A stretch of 64,000 bases of DNA from Gigaspora rosea (Eukaryota > Glomeromycota > Glomeromycetes > Diversisporales > Gigasporaceae), in the NCBI GenBank assembly GCA_003550325.1, contig QKWP01000426.1, forward strand, positions 127,375 through 191,374, read 5' to 3'. The notes below the pieces were generated by a model. The model had not been told where the DNA came from. It ran no database searches and worked only from the letters and a program-made list of their open reading frames with translations. Below, one piece after another: positions 23,555 through 35,367 of this stretch. The translations under genes and the position numbers were made by a program. Numbering within the stretch: the stretch's first letter is position 1; the number at the start of each line of letters is the position of its first letter.

Positions 23555-25255
23555 AACTTGTTTATATGGCAATAAAATTTAATGTTCAATTTTCTGGGCC
23601 CCTTTGGGGCCCAGAAGCTATCACATTAAAATCTATATATTATTCTCCAAAAGACAAATGGCCTTTTTTATAATTATTTTAATATCTATTTTTACATACT
23701 AAAATAGGCTTATAGCTAGAATTGCTGTAGTTAATATTATTTTTACTATTTTATTTTTTTGTTTAATTGGTATTATTCAAATAATCCACAAACTTTCTGA
23801 TTTTCTGTGATTTTCAAAATTTCTTAAATTTTTGAAATTCCTTTAGTAAACCAAATTTGAAATTCCCAGATCATATGGGCACATGCCTGCAACTAGTGAA
23901 CAATTTATAAAGGCTAGTTCTTAGAAACAAACTACCTTAGCATGTATAGTAAAAAATGTAAGACACATGACTAATCAACAAAAATTGCCAAATAAAATTA
24001 CAATACTAATTATTATAATTTCAAGATAATAATAATATTTTATTGTAAGTCTATTTGCAGATAATAATATAATGTTTTATTGTAATTTTGAGTCTATTTG
24101 TATAACTTAATAAATAAAGGTTCAATCAAGTGGATGATTAAATTTTTACCTTATTTTTGTAATAATTTTGTATTGTATAAGATATTGTGCATAAAAAAAA
24201 ATTAATATTGTATTGTATTGCTTTGTAAGATATTATGTTATATAAAATATTGTATATAGTGTTGCTGTATGAAGCATTGAGTATTGTGATATTATAAAAA
24301 GTGTTGTGCATAGGTTTGTCATATAAAGCATTATATATAAAAGTTAATAACAAAAAAGTAATAATAAAGAATAGCAATAAAAAAATAAGCATATAAGTAA
24401 AAAACCAATTTAAAGTAATTTTTAATAATCTAAAATTAATATTAACTAACTTTATTATTTATTTAAAACAAATAAATAGTAGTACCCATTAAATTTTTTG
24501 TAATAGATATAAAATTTATAAAGATAAATTAGAGTTTGCAAACTCAAATAGCAACAAAAACTATGTAACTATAATAAGTATCAAGCTCAAGTAAAAAAAT
24601 ATAGAAAAAATAAGAAGTCATTAAAAATCAATAATGAAATACCAAATAAAATATTAAAGCCAAATAATCTTGCAGATTATATTTATCTTGAATTGTATAC
24701 AAAGTTAGTAACTTCAGAAGATGATAAAAAAAATAATCAATTTGGCATTTATTTTTATATGCTATTGATATTGAATGTACATATAACTAATAATTTTTTT
24801 TTTTTTAATTAGCAATCATGCCAGTACTTTATTGGGTTGATATAATTAACCCCATGGTTTTATACTATTATGGCTCAAGCCTACTTAAAATTCAAAATAC
24901 TAACAAACCCAGCTCTTTGTGACTAATGTCCAAATTACCCATGTTCAATCTGCTATAGTAAACTTTATTTCTATACTAAATATTCTGCATGAATACTTAA
25001 AATATATTTACGATTGGTGTCTACATCCTAACTTATCATAATTGCCTACTTTTTTCTAAACCTTTTTCTCCAAGCTTCTCAAAGTAAAAGGATTCAAAAT
25101 CCAACTAGCTAAGAAAAATAAAACAGATCAAAAAAATAAAGGGGAAAATAAGAAAAGGGTATTACTAAAAAAACCTATACAAAAAACCAATACAATTGAA
25201 AAAAAAGAAAAACTGAAAAAAAGGCAGAAAAAAGGAAACAATCTATAATAAGTAC
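23555..25255. other. intergenic AT-rich stretch
   Basis: Very AT-rich, with short TATA-like repeats and A-rich tracts (25080-25250). A line ending AATAAATAAAGGTTCAATCAAG near 24107 resembles the 3' end of the retrocopy at 49348-50373 and may be an older remnant. No gene is supported. Confidence 0.4.
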
Positions 25256-25259
25256 ACTA

Positions 25260-25507
25260 TTATAGCCTGTGCCAGGCATAAACAAAACTATATAACAACT
25301 GCAACAATTGTATATCTCTATTGTAAAGCTTCACCTTAATATTAATACAACCCTTTCGACTATATATTTCATTTTCAAATATCTTTTTAACTATAGACGT
25401 AAAATCCTTGTCACATGGAGTAGCATCAAGTTGTTCAAAACAAATACGTGGTTGCATTTTACTAAGTTTATCTGAAAATAGAAACTGTAAACAATATATC
25501 TTTTACC
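25260..25507 (-). CDS. hypothetical protein or exon
   Basis: An open frame on the minus strand from about 25507, with the first ATG at 25457-25455, encoding 65 residues from that Met (start MQPRICFEQLDATPCDKDF) to a stop at 25260. The mix of Cys, Asp, Lys and Arg and the less AT-biased codons distinguish it from random frames nearby. A Lys-rich, A-rich tract follows. No family is recognised. It may be the last exon of a gene, or a remnant. Confidence 0.3.
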
Positions 25508-25977
25508 AGGGGTAAGCTAATTGCCCACTTTTTTGAAAAAATTTGGAGAGAATAAAAAGTAAAGCAATAGCGAGAAAGGAGTCACTTGTATCAAATTTGA
25601 AGGAACGTAAGTCCAGAAAACTCATTTTTTATTATTCCACACTGTTTTACTACAGTATACTTTGTCAACAGAGAGAAACTCAAATATTCACCAAAATTTC
25701 TCGTACAAGGGCACTACTTTCTGCTAGTTATCTTGTAAAAAAATGCTTCTGGTTTGTGTATCGAATATACAAAGAAGTTTCCCAACATAGTTGACCTTTG
25801 TAAGAACGGTATATTCTATGTTATCCTGCTATACTTTATGTATAGGCAACTCTCTAACAAGAAAAATTTTTGTTTTTTTTTAGTGAGAAAATTTGGTCCA
25901 AGTAATTAACAGAAAGAGTTGGTTTAATAATTCTATATATACAAATAATTCTATTATTTTATATAAATAAATTTATT

Positions 25978-26999
25978 GGAAGGGTGTGACGACTTAGGGA
26001 AGTTGGTAAGTTGTCACCCCCAAGTGGCAGGTCTTGAGTTCAAATCCCACTGGCGACGCTTTTGAAAAAATAGACCTGTGATCCGGTAACTGTTTCTTGT
26101 CGATCAGTTGGGTACATCACCTGTAGTCCTTGGTTACCATCTTGAATGGGAGCTTTTGGGCAAAGTTGTGTCTCATGACACAGACAAATCCAAGGAACCG
26201 GAGAAACAGAAACCCATTTGGCAAGTCCCAAGTAAGAAGGTAGCTCTGATCTTTGACGGTGCTAACCAAAACTGGAATATTGGACCGAAACTGGGGAACC
26301 GAATGTTGTCCTTGGGGACAAGGTCTACCAACCTGGCCGCCAGAGTCGCACTGGAGGAAAAGGACCCATGTTGAGGAATTTGGAACCAAGGGGAGAAAAA
26401 CCATAATGGCACCTAATGCCGAGTAGATCAACCCTTCCGGGCCAACTGGATTGGAAGTCTGGGAAAACGGTGAAGGACCGGTAGGAAAGTGATGGTGGGT
26501 ACCGGGGTTGGAGCGAACCTTATAAGGGCAGAAGTAGGTAATGGTAGCAGTTGGGTATTCCCTGACTGCAAGTTGCTTGCCTCGGTGAGTGCGTAAGTTA
26601 CTGAAGTGTAAGTAATACCTGTATGGGACAGGGACTGCTCTACCAAGTTTACCCGCGAGGATAAATTAGTCCTAAGGGGATGTAGGTAGCATCCGGGACT
26701 GTCTTCGACTGACTAATGTATCGGAGGGCTGTACCAGTGATCACAAGTAGGATTGACATGCGAAGCTTGGACCAGAGGGTTTAAATAGACAATCCCCTAG
26801 TCGGGTTGTAGGTATGGCAACTAGTGTAGAACCTTCGGGCGGACTACTTAAATTAGACAACCAAAAGTTGTACGTGTCGCTAGTTGTACTCTCATTCAAT
26901 GTAATTCAATTGTGGGTGTGCCCAAAGAGGCGCCCTTGATCCACAGGCTTGATTAAATAAACTCTTACCCAAAGCGGGAACTTTGACACAAAAAAAAAA
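25978..26999 (+). mobile_element. tRNA-headed, A-tailed retroelement (SINE-like), copy A
   Basis: Flanked by a perfect 15-bp duplication ATAAATAAATTTATT (25963-25977, 27000-27014) with an A-run at 26991-26999, the signature of LINE-type retroposition. The head resembles a tRNA promoter: an A-box-like TAGGGAAGTTGG (25995-26006) and a B-box GTTCAAATC (26038-26046), 43 bases apart as in tRNAs. An AATAAA lies about 30 bases before the tail. The body is far less AT-rich than the surroundings and has a conserved open frame (HDTDKSKEPEKQKPIWQ...) also present in copy B. At about 1 kb it is long for a SINE, so it may instead be a non-autonomous derivative of a LINE. Confidence 0.85.
25995..26046 (+). 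promoter_or_regulatory. putative RNA polymerase III A and B boxes
   Basis: TAGGGAAGTTGG fits the A-box consensus TRGYNNARNNGG at 11 of 12 positions. GTTCAAATC fits the B-box GWTCRANNC fully. Spacing matches tRNA positions 8 and 52. No full cloverleaf with paired acceptor stem was evident, so this is read as a retroelement promoter and not a tRNA gene. Confidence 0.55.
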
Positions 27000-27014
27000 A
27001 TAAATAAATTTATT

Positions 27015-28370
27015 TTAGTAATATATATTAATTTATTCCATATATTGTAGATATAATAACAAATATGATAGAAAATAAACTATAAATATTTGGTATTTTT
27101 GCTTCCAAAGAATGAATATAGCAAAAAACCAATAATAATCCAGAAAAACATAGAAATACCACAATAACAAAATTATATAATTGTGATAGTAAATAGTAAA
27201 TTAATGCTTCAAGGTTGCCAATTTTATAGTCAAGTATAATATTCTGTATTCAAAACCAAATAGCATAGAAGTATCTGAAGATATTAAACAATATATTAAG
27301 ATAATATTAATTTATTACTATAGAAGATTAATTCAAATTTAATTAGTAGAGTATATATATGATAATTGTGCAAAAACAAACCAACTATTGGTGAACAGTT
27401 TTTGGAAGCACTAGATATAAAAGATATAATAATGCTTTTAAATCTGCTTTATTGTAGATTAAAAAGGAAAATTGTCAAATTATTGCAAATACAACAATGC
27501 CTATTTAAGCAATTGGATTTTTAATAGGCTTTCTTGAGAACTAAAAAAATCAAAAAATTAATATACATGAATGTAAATTGATATAACTTGTATTTATAAT
27601 ATTTAGCTATACAAACTAATAAAATTGATTTTATTTACCTGGCCAGGTCACTTTTTTATATTAAATTTGTTTAATTCTTGTATGAAAAAAAAAATTTATA
27701 AAAATTTTTTATATTAAAAAATTTTTTAAATTTAACATTTTTTACTGGCTGGCCAGGTCCTATTTGTTTAACTGATTTAATTTGATGGCCTTATTTATTT
27801 ATCAATTTATATTTTAAATAAGGATTTATTAATTTTGTATATTATGCATAGCTGTGCACCCTATAAAAACAAATATAAACAATAATTAGAATAGCTGTGC
27901 ACCCATTGTAACAAATACAAACAATGATTAGGATTAAAGTTAGGGTTAGGGTTAGAATTGGTTAGAAGTAGTATTAGAATTAAATTTAAAATCTAAAGGT
28001 ATCATTGTGAGAGGAGCATTTTTACTATAATAAAATTTTGAGATTGCAATAGGGGTAATACTAGTAAAATTTTAGAAATATAAAGGAGTGCACAGCTGTG
28101 CATATGCACATCTTAAATAACTTCTTTAAATAAATAAATAAATTTTTTTATTTAAAAAGATAATACAAATAATTTAGAGTTCAAACTACAGTCGATACTG
28201 TCTAATTGTATACTATCTGTTAGAGACTTTTTATGAATATAGACAGTATATGCAATTAAACAATTATAATAAATCACATAATATTTTGCTTAACCAATTA
28301 AAATTAATAAAATTTTATTAATAATTTGTATTTAAACACGAATAATTTTTGATCTATTAGTCTATTTGGA
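27015..28370. other. AT-rich intergenic with short TTAGGG-like run
   Basis: No gene is supported. GTTAGGGTTAGGGTTAG at about 27935-27955 is a short interstitial telomere-like run. GCTGTGCACCC occurs at 27851 and 27894, and AGCTGTGCATATGCACA at about 28090. GGCCAGGTC occurs twice (27643, 27751). Confidence 0.45.
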
Positions 28371-28371
28371 T

Positions 28372-28990
28372 AGTCACACCTCTATATAAGCACCCAATAT
28401 TGTGCAACAGACTTAAAATATAATAAAAAACCCATTATAGTCACATATTACATATAATCACTATCACCAAAAAATTTTGATTTTTTTATCTATTTTATTA
28501 ATAATAAACCTCGTTATAGTCACCAATTTTGGCGAAATATGGATTATAAAATCCGATTGGCCAATATTTATATTATATTTATTTAAAATATTCTATTAAA
28601 AATTCTTAAAAGTTTGACAGCAAATAACTTTTGATTCAGTGGTCCGATTTGTGTGAAACAACTACCAAAATGTTTGTCTCAATGTGACGATTCTAATGAG
28701 CCCAATCATTAAAATCAAATCACATGCTCCAGAGATCATTAAGGATTTGTTTCACTTTACATGTTTAAGAATTGATTAAATTTAAACATCTAAGTGAAAA
28801 TCCTTAAAGATCTAGCATTTTGTAATTAGATTTGGTTGTTTTGGACTCTTTTGAATCATCTCATTGAGTCTAACACTATTGTAGTTGTTTATCCAAATTG
28901 GGGCACTAGTTCAATAGTTATTCACTATCAAACATTTTAAACTTTTTAATAATTTTAATTATTGGCCTTTGGTCACATGACTATAACAAG
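28372..28990. repeat. dispersed TE copy, pogo-like ends
   Basis: Begins ATAGTCACACCTCTATATAA and contains TTCAGTGGTCCGATTTGTGT. About 560 bases match, inverted, the segment at 58555-59115. The TCACCTCTATA-type ends resemble pogo/Tigger terminal repeats. Shorter pieces of the same module occur at 30033-30380, 39940-40066 and 41645-41775. No coding frame. Confidence 0.55.
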
Positions 28991-29079
28991 TATTTTATTT
29001 AGGAGAAACTTAACCTATACCTGGGGTAAAGGGTTATTTTGTGTCTGTCATGTGACTATTTTTATAAATTAAATTAAAC

Positions 29080-29650
29080 TAATCAATACAGAAAATTGTG
29101 TGTTTTGCCTATTGTCGTTTTCATGGTGCCCTTGTTGCTTTCATTGTCATTGTGCGGTATGTTTTTTTGTGCTTTCGTTGTCATTCTTGCAGTGCTTTTG
29201 TGGCTCTTTTATGGTGCTTTCATTGTCATTTGGTAGTGTTTTTTGTTATCATTTAGTGGTGCCTTTGGTTGTCATTTGGTGCCTTTGGTTGTCGTTTGGT
29301 AGTGCCTTTGGTCATGCTTTGGTCATCATTTGGTGGTACTTATGTTGTAGTTTGGTGGTCGTAGTTTGGTAGGTGCTTTTGGTCGTAGTTTGGTAGAGGC
29401 TTTTGGTCGTCGTTTTTTGGTGCTTAGATTGTCATTGAGTAGTGCTTTTGATTGTTGTTTGGTTGTGCTTTGATCATTATTTGGTAGTGTTTTTGGTCAT
29501 TGTTTGGTGGTGCTTTTGGTTGTAGATTGGTGGTTCTTTGATTATCATTTTGTTGGTGTTCTTGGTCGTTATTTGGTGGTACTTTCATTGTTGCTTGGTA
29601 GAGTTTTTGATTGTTGTTTGCTAGTCTTTTAGTTGTTTGTCTTGTTATGC
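29080..29650. repeat. G+T-rich degenerate minisatellite
   Basis: Dozens of variants of TTTGGTNGTGCTTTTGGTCG, a unit of roughly 22-30 bases, with almost no A or C on the plus strand. The Cys/Phe/Leu/Val-rich open frame across it is a by-product of the repeat. Confidence 0.75.
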
Positions 29651-29674
29651 TTTTTTTACGATTTTTTACCTTTA

Positions 29675-29920
29675 TTTTTTTTTGTACTTTACGCTACTTG
29701 TATTTTTCTAATAAAAAATTACCTATAATTAATAATAATAATAATAATAAATTTTTTTTGTACTTTTCGCTACTTGTATTATTTCTAATAAAAAATTATC
29801 TTTAATTAAAATTAATAATAATAATAATAAATTTTTTTTGTACTTTTCGCTACTTTTATTTTTTCTAATAAAAAATTATCCTTAATTAATAATAATAATA
29901 ATAATAATATTTAATTTTTT
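29675..29920. repeat. three tandem copies of a unit of about 65-80 bases ending in AAT repeats
   Basis: TTTTTTGTACTTTWCGCTAC, TTTCTAATAAAAAATTA and an (AAT)n tail recur at about 29685, 29752 and 29830. Simple tandem repeat, non-coding. Confidence 0.75.
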
Positions 29921-30032
29921 GAGTTTTAAAATTTGGACCAATCATATTTAAGCAGTACAGGATAAAAACTTATACCCCCCGGGCATAGGATAAAAGCCTC
30001 TACCCTGGGTACAGGATAAGGACACTCTTTTA

Positions 30033-30386
30033 TTTATAGTTACACCTCTATACAATTACCAAAATAGGGCACAATGGACTTGGTGATTATAGGGAGGCCA
30101 GACTGTATTAAAATGACCACTTAATGAGATGATTCTAATAAGTCCAAAATCATCAAAATCTAATCACAGGATCACAAGATAATTAATGATTCGTGTACTT
30201 TATATTTTAATAAATATATACAAAGTTTTGATATAAAGTAATATAAATTATTAACAATATCATGATCCCGTAATTGGATTTTAACCATTTTGGGCTCATT
30301 AGAATCGTCTTAGTAAGTTGATCATTTTGGTAATTAAATTATGTAAAACAGATCACTAGATTATGAGTTATTCATATTTAAAGTTG
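30033..30386. repeat. fragment of the pogo-like dispersed repeat
   Basis: Starts with a palindromic head (TTACACCTCTATACAATTAC ... GGTGATTATAGGGAGGCCAG) ending in a TA-flanked CAGTCTGG-type terminus. It is followed by the AAATGACCACTTAATGAGAC / AGTCCAAAATCATCAAAATC module found at 28.7, 40.0, 41.7 and 58.7 kb. Non-coding. Confidence 0.45.
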
Positions 30387-30960
30387 ATTTTTTTAAAATA
30401 TTTTATGCAATTAAGTTGTATTTTATTAATAAAAAATAAAAATTCTTTATGCATTATGCAAGTAGAGAATTATGCATTTATAATTAGTAACTATGTTGGG
30501 AAATGAAAATAGTATGCAATTGCAGTATATGAATTTAGACAGTATGCATTTAGGCAGTATTGACTGTATATGTACTCTAGCAAATACTAATGGTTCTATT
30601 GTATATATGATCGATTATGCATCACATGAAATGTGGCGCAGTATAAATCATGATCGACATTACTTTTTGCCCGTGACAATGACTTTGTTTTTTCAATAGA
30701 TGCGTGACAGATAAGGTCACAGGATAAATCAGATATTATCGCATAACATATTTATGTATGCTAACTATTCATGGAATATTTGTTTCTCTAGCAAACTTCA
30801 AATTTATTTTTATTAAAATCTTAAGTTTAAACTATTAATTTATAAATCTAACATCAAATTCTGAAATATTGTGAGTCAATATTATATAAAAAAAGGATGC
30901 ATGAGTCAAAAAACTGCAAATAGCAGCTTGATAGAAGTTGATTATTATATTTCTTTGAAA

Positions 30961-32556
30961 TTATATTGGAACTGCTTCAATGATACTAAATCCACCTCTA
31001 CAAGAAGTAATTTTCGTGAATTTCCAACCAGATTTATCCAAAAGATTCTCTATTTCTGGTTTTGTTCTTTCTTTGCCATTAGCCATAAACATCATCATAA
31101 TGTCAACTTGGTATATAATAGCCGGAGTATCATCATCGATAACTCTCTCAGCTATAAGGAGCTTTGGTTTGAAATATGAAGTTGTTTTAGAGCTAACATT
31201 AGTTAAAGAAATGGCAGAGCGAACTGTTTTAAGAATTTTGATGGCTTTTTCGTCAGGCCAATTATGAAGTATGGATCGAAGAAAATAAACATCGGCGGGT
31301 GGTGGTGGATTTATAAAGAAATCACCTTCATAAAATAAACATATAATAATAAGCATTAACATAAGTCTAATAGAGTTCTATTTAATGTAAATTAAACAAA
31401 TACCTCGAACAAATTGAACTCTGTTTAACAGTTGTTTATGGTTGATTGACCATAACTTAATAAACCAATATTATTATAAGTCTATATTTTTCGTAAATTT
31501 GAAAAACTGGATTAAATATCAAACCTTTTCAGACATTTCAATAACGCTAGGAATTTCATAAAGAACACCTTTCATTGTTGGATAACGCGTCATTAATTTG
31601 GACAAATAACTTCCAATCCCACCAGCAAAATCTACAAATTTTGCATTACAATACTGTGACCAATCATAATCTTTATTAAAAAAAGTTAATTAATATAGTT
31701 ATTAATAAATCATATTAGCAATGAATACTTTAATTTTTTCTTTCACTAACCTTGATTAAGACCTTTTTCACTTGAGCTATCTTGCTCAATCATTGCTTTG
31801 TTAAAAATTTCCTGCCTTTCTTTATTCTCAGGTAATGATAACCATTCATAAAATTCTAAACCATTATGGGATTTTGCGAATGATGTCATTTGTTCTTTTT
31901 CATTATCAGTTTGTAATTTCAATTCATAAGATAAAGTCTTAACAATTGAAGAAATTTCAAGTTCTTTAAATAATAAAATGTTATTGCGAAGTGAGTCTGG
32001 GTGGTCTTTACTTAACGTTAATGATATGCTATTGTTAGCGTATACTCCATCATCAAGGATACGAAAGAAACCTTTTGATGCCGCAAAGCGGAGGAGACGG
32101 TCTATTGAAAATAAAATATATTTTTCAGAATTAATAAAACTTGACTGATACCAGTGTGTCATCTATTTCTAAAATAATTACTTAGTTTATCTTCATCAGT
32201 TCCAGTTATTTTAGCAATCTTGCGTATATTCATTTTTCCACCTTGAGCTTTAATTATATCTGCAATTTCAAGTTTTGCAAGTTCGTACATTACATTCGTC
32301 ATTAGGACACCACCCAATTCATCCAGGACTATGTATTTAGGTGGATATAATGCTCTTTGTAAATCTCTTTTATACAAAATAAAATTAAATTAGATGCCTG
32401 TCAATAAAATTTATTAAGGAAAAACCAGTGTACGTACGTGATTTTTTTCCCAATCCATAAAAAAATATAATAACTAAAATGTTTATTGCGCATTTGAAGT
32501 GTAAACCAATAAGAAAAAGTGATTATAACAAGAGAAATTATTAAAATTGTATACAT
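30961..32556 (-). CDS. SAM-dependent O-methyltransferase (COMT-like), membrane-anchored
   Basis: Six exons join in frame: 32556-32438, 32366-32182, 32101-31751, 31670-31525, 31455-31404, 31325-30961, giving about 405 residues. The family transfers a methyl group from S-adenosylmethionine to hydroxyl groups of small, often phenolic molecules. Residues 2-20 form a hydrophobic segment (YTILIISLVIITFSYWFTL), suggesting a membrane anchor. Then come a winged-helix dimerisation region (DELGGVLMTNVMYELAKLEI; DKLNRLLRFAASKGFFR), the SAM motif VDFAGGIG (231-238, Ala where Gly is usual), RVQFVRGDFF, and the catalytic block FLRSILHNWPDE with His305. MMMFMANGKERT and GGFSIIEAVPI close the fold. The ATG at 32556 is the first after an in-frame TAA. 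Exon 1 joins an acceptor AAAAG in phase 2. No damage is visible. The substrate cannot be told, and the length fits the family. Confidence 0.88.
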
Positions 32557-32905
32557 AATTGGTAAAATTTGATTTATGTTTTTTGCCTTCAATAATTATA
32601 TATTTTTTAGAATTTTAAAAGTTTAATTAGAGTAGAGACAATTCGAATAAGAATCGATATTTAACCGGGTTTATGATTTAAATTTGATATGTAGGTGATG
32701 ATCAGGGGTTATTAATTTAGTATGAAAATACGTTCATTCAAGATCTGTTAGTATGAATACAAATGTATAATGTTTACTCGAGAACATGTATTAAGGATGA
32801 TAAAGACTTTTAATAGAAGTGGGAGTATAATGCCCTTTAAATTCTTCGACACCAGTATCATATAATTTACGGGAATATGTCTTGATTTTGGTGACATAAA
32901 TCTGA

Positions 32906-33754
32906 TTTATCGTACGGGTCTGACGTAACAACCGCGCATCACTCTTTCTAATAAGTTAAACTTATTTATGTTGCTATTTACAGTAATTTTTTCACAAGTT
33001 CGTAAAATTTTCTCTTAATTATCCCAATTTTATTTTTTTTTTCTCGTTTAAATATAGAGCGCCAACTTTATTATTGACGATTTTGTTTTTATTTGTTGCA
33101 AACATGAAAAAAAAAGCTTCTAAACAACTTATAGATCAGTTTCGATAAAAAAAAAAAGTCTTTATCATGTAGAACCAATTCGATGAACTATTCTATAAAA
33201 ACATATTTATTCTTTTATGAAACTTTTAAGTAACCTTACAAGGAAAAAAATAGTTTAGAATTTTAATTCAAGATTATAAAAACTTTAAAAACGTTTAAAA
33301 TTACTAAATATAACTTCGCCACCTATGAATAGTTTTAAATAATCTAATTGTATATAATCTTCGTCCGGTTATAAAATTTTATCATCGTTCAACCAATATA
33401 GTCTTCTCCCAACTATAAAAATTTAAAATAACCTGACTAAATAAAGTTTTTCACCAACTATGAGAATTTTAAAAATATTCGACTGAAATATAGTATAAAG
33501 ATCTTAAGATCTGCTATAAGAATTTCAACAACTACCAACAATCCAAATAGAGTCTTCACCCACTGTAAGTATTTTAAACACTACCAACTATGAGAATTTA
33601 AACCATCTGACTAAAATATTTAACGAAAGTAAAGCTAAATTCAGCTTTGCCTTTTATGAAAAATAGCTCAGTCGCACGGGTATATATTTCATATATACTC
33701 GTGCGAATGAGCTTTCAAAAAGCACGGGTTGTTACGTCAGACTTTTACGATAAA
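32906..33754. mobile_element. TIR element with GTCTGACGTAACAACC ends and internal tandem repeats
   Basis: Inverted ends share TTTATCGTA and GTCTGACGTAACAACC (32906-32933 and 33727-33754). Inside, 33300-33640 is a degenerate tandem repeat (unit about 47-68 bases) of AACTATGAGAATTTTAAA-like sequence. A hairpin (GCTCAGTCGCACGGGTATA) lies at about 33666-33712. Part of the end motif also occurs at 2922-2970. Non-coding. Confidence 0.55.
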
Positions 33755-34673
33755 ATATCTGGGTTTAACTAATTTCACGCTGGTTTATATCCAAACCATG
33801 TAGTTTTCGGCCACGTAAATTATGTAACAAAGATCTGCTTGACGTGCGATATAATAGAATTTATTTCGGTGTTATTTTTTCGTACTGGTATTTAAATAAA
33901 GCGAATAGCGCTATGCTACTTACAAGCAACCAATATTGCCGACACCATTTTATAATTTCCTTATTTGGGTGTCGTCTAAAGCGTGCACTTATTTGTAAAT
34001 CCAAAAAGGAAATTAGCCAATCGGAGAACGTAAAATGTGATTATCCCAGATCAGCCCGACACGTAGTGAATCTAAAATCAAATGGTATGCCATACTGGGA
34101 TGGTCTGTCAGCTAAGTAAATCAAAATTATGTATGGTATCATATAAAAATTTGATATAATATAATCTTCATTATTACACAGTATTAGATATTATTTATTA
34201 ATATTTTATTGGCGACAATGATTTAGATGCAGCACCTTTACAACTAAAAGATAGAATCCTAAAATTTAAACAAATTGATAAAAGGTTTCTACAATCCAAG
34301 TTACAGAGCCAAATTTTATATTAATTAAAAAAACTCTACTAGCAGTTTAAATTTCGTTCGAGTTATTCAAAGATAAATACAAATAAAGTAATTAGAACAA
34401 AAAATTCGGTTTTCATATGTAATGTAAAAAAAATGGCACTGTAACTTTGTTAATTGGACGGAAAAGAGTCAATTGATGTTAAAATTTTCTGCTAAAAAGG
34501 GATATTGTAATCTGTGCATCTAAAAACAGTACACTAATTATATATATATATATATATGTTACTCAATAAAAAATTGCCGTAAGCTTAAATTATAAGTGAC
34601 CACATATAGTTTTGATTTACTAGTCCACAGACCACCCCAATGCCATATGGCATTGGGATTCGCGGTATACTAT
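33755..34673. other. intergenic; (AT)n run and small palindrome
   Basis: An open frame at 33844-34119 lacks an ATG start and any recognisable domain and is not credited. A short (AT)n tract lies near 34540-34558, and a palindrome ATGCCATATGGCAT at 34640. Otherwise nothing is seen. Confidence 0.4.
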
Positions 34674-34912
34674 GGCCAGACCAAGTTGATTATGTGTTTT
34701 ACATTACCCCCCTCTCCCCTCCAGGGGAGGGGGGGGGAGAGGGTGGTAAAATTTTAAAAAAATTTTTTTTCAAAAAAAAAAATTTTCCGAATTTTTCCAT
34801 GACTATATAAAAATTTTCCGAAATGTCCCGTAGTCCTATGTATATTTATCAAAATTTTTTTTACTATGAGGGAGGGGGGTAATGTAAAACACATAATCAA
34901 CTTGGTCTGGCC
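34674..34912. mobile_element. young MITE with perfect TIRs of about 39 bp
   Basis: Ends GGCCAGACCAAGTTGATTAT and exact complement at 34873-34912, identical for at least 38 bases. Flanked by TAT on both sides (34671-34673, 34913-34915). The 3-bp AT-rich duplication and GGCC ends suggest PIF/Harbinger, tentatively. It contains a C-run/G-run inverted pair just inside the ends. Confidence 0.8.
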
Positions 34913-35074
34913 TATGTAATATGCTGTATCATATAAAAATCTATTATCGAAATTTTTTATCTTTGTGAAACCATATTGACCTTGCATGAAATTTTAGTGC
35001 AACTAGAAATTGCACATGCGGGCGGCTTCGCACCCATTTCAGCTAATAATTAGAGTTACAGATAGTGTGACAAT

Positions 35075-35301
35075 CAGTGTTTAAATTCAAATTTGGTTTT
35101 ATGTTCTCAAAAAGAACATTTTTAATTTCTTAATGTTCTTAGTAAAAATTTTAATGTTCTTTATATAAGAGAATTAAAATTTTTTTAATATTAAAAGAAT
35201 TTTTGAATGTTCTCAAATAGAGAACATATTTTAATAATTTATGTTCCCAAAAATTGTGTAATTTCTTTGAGAACACTGAGAACATTGAATTTTAAACACT
35301 G
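35075..35301. mobile_element. hAT MITE, 227 bp, CAGTGTTTAAA ends
   Basis: Ends CAGTGTTTAAATTCAA / TTGAATTTTAAACACTG with a perfect 8-bp duplication GTGACAAT (35067-35074, 35302-35309). The interior repeats TGTTCT and GAACAT in both orientations. The end sequence is shared with 49581-49721 and 45407-45830. Confidence 0.9.
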
Positions 35302-35367
35302 GTGACAATAGTTTCCTGTTATTTGTCAGGTTGCGGATGAAAGCTGATTTTTCACATTTGTCATGAA

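Noticed and set aside
25988..26062. Possible tRNA gene
   Set aside because: A and B boxes are spaced as in a tRNA, but I could not pair an acceptor stem or a convincing anticodon arm. The segment is repeated at the head of copy B with flanking target duplications, so it is a retroelement promoter.
27935..27955. Telomere
   Set aside because: Only about three TTAGGG-like units, internal to AT-rich DNA; similar strings occur inside Mutator-like elements.
29100..29805. Cys/Phe/Val-rich open frames
   Set aside because: They run through a G+T-rich minisatellite, and the amino-acid pattern follows the DNA repeat.
30493..30699. Plus-strand 68-codon open frame
   Set aside because: No domain, splice site or homologous copy visible; composition partly driven by a CAGTAT-type repeat.
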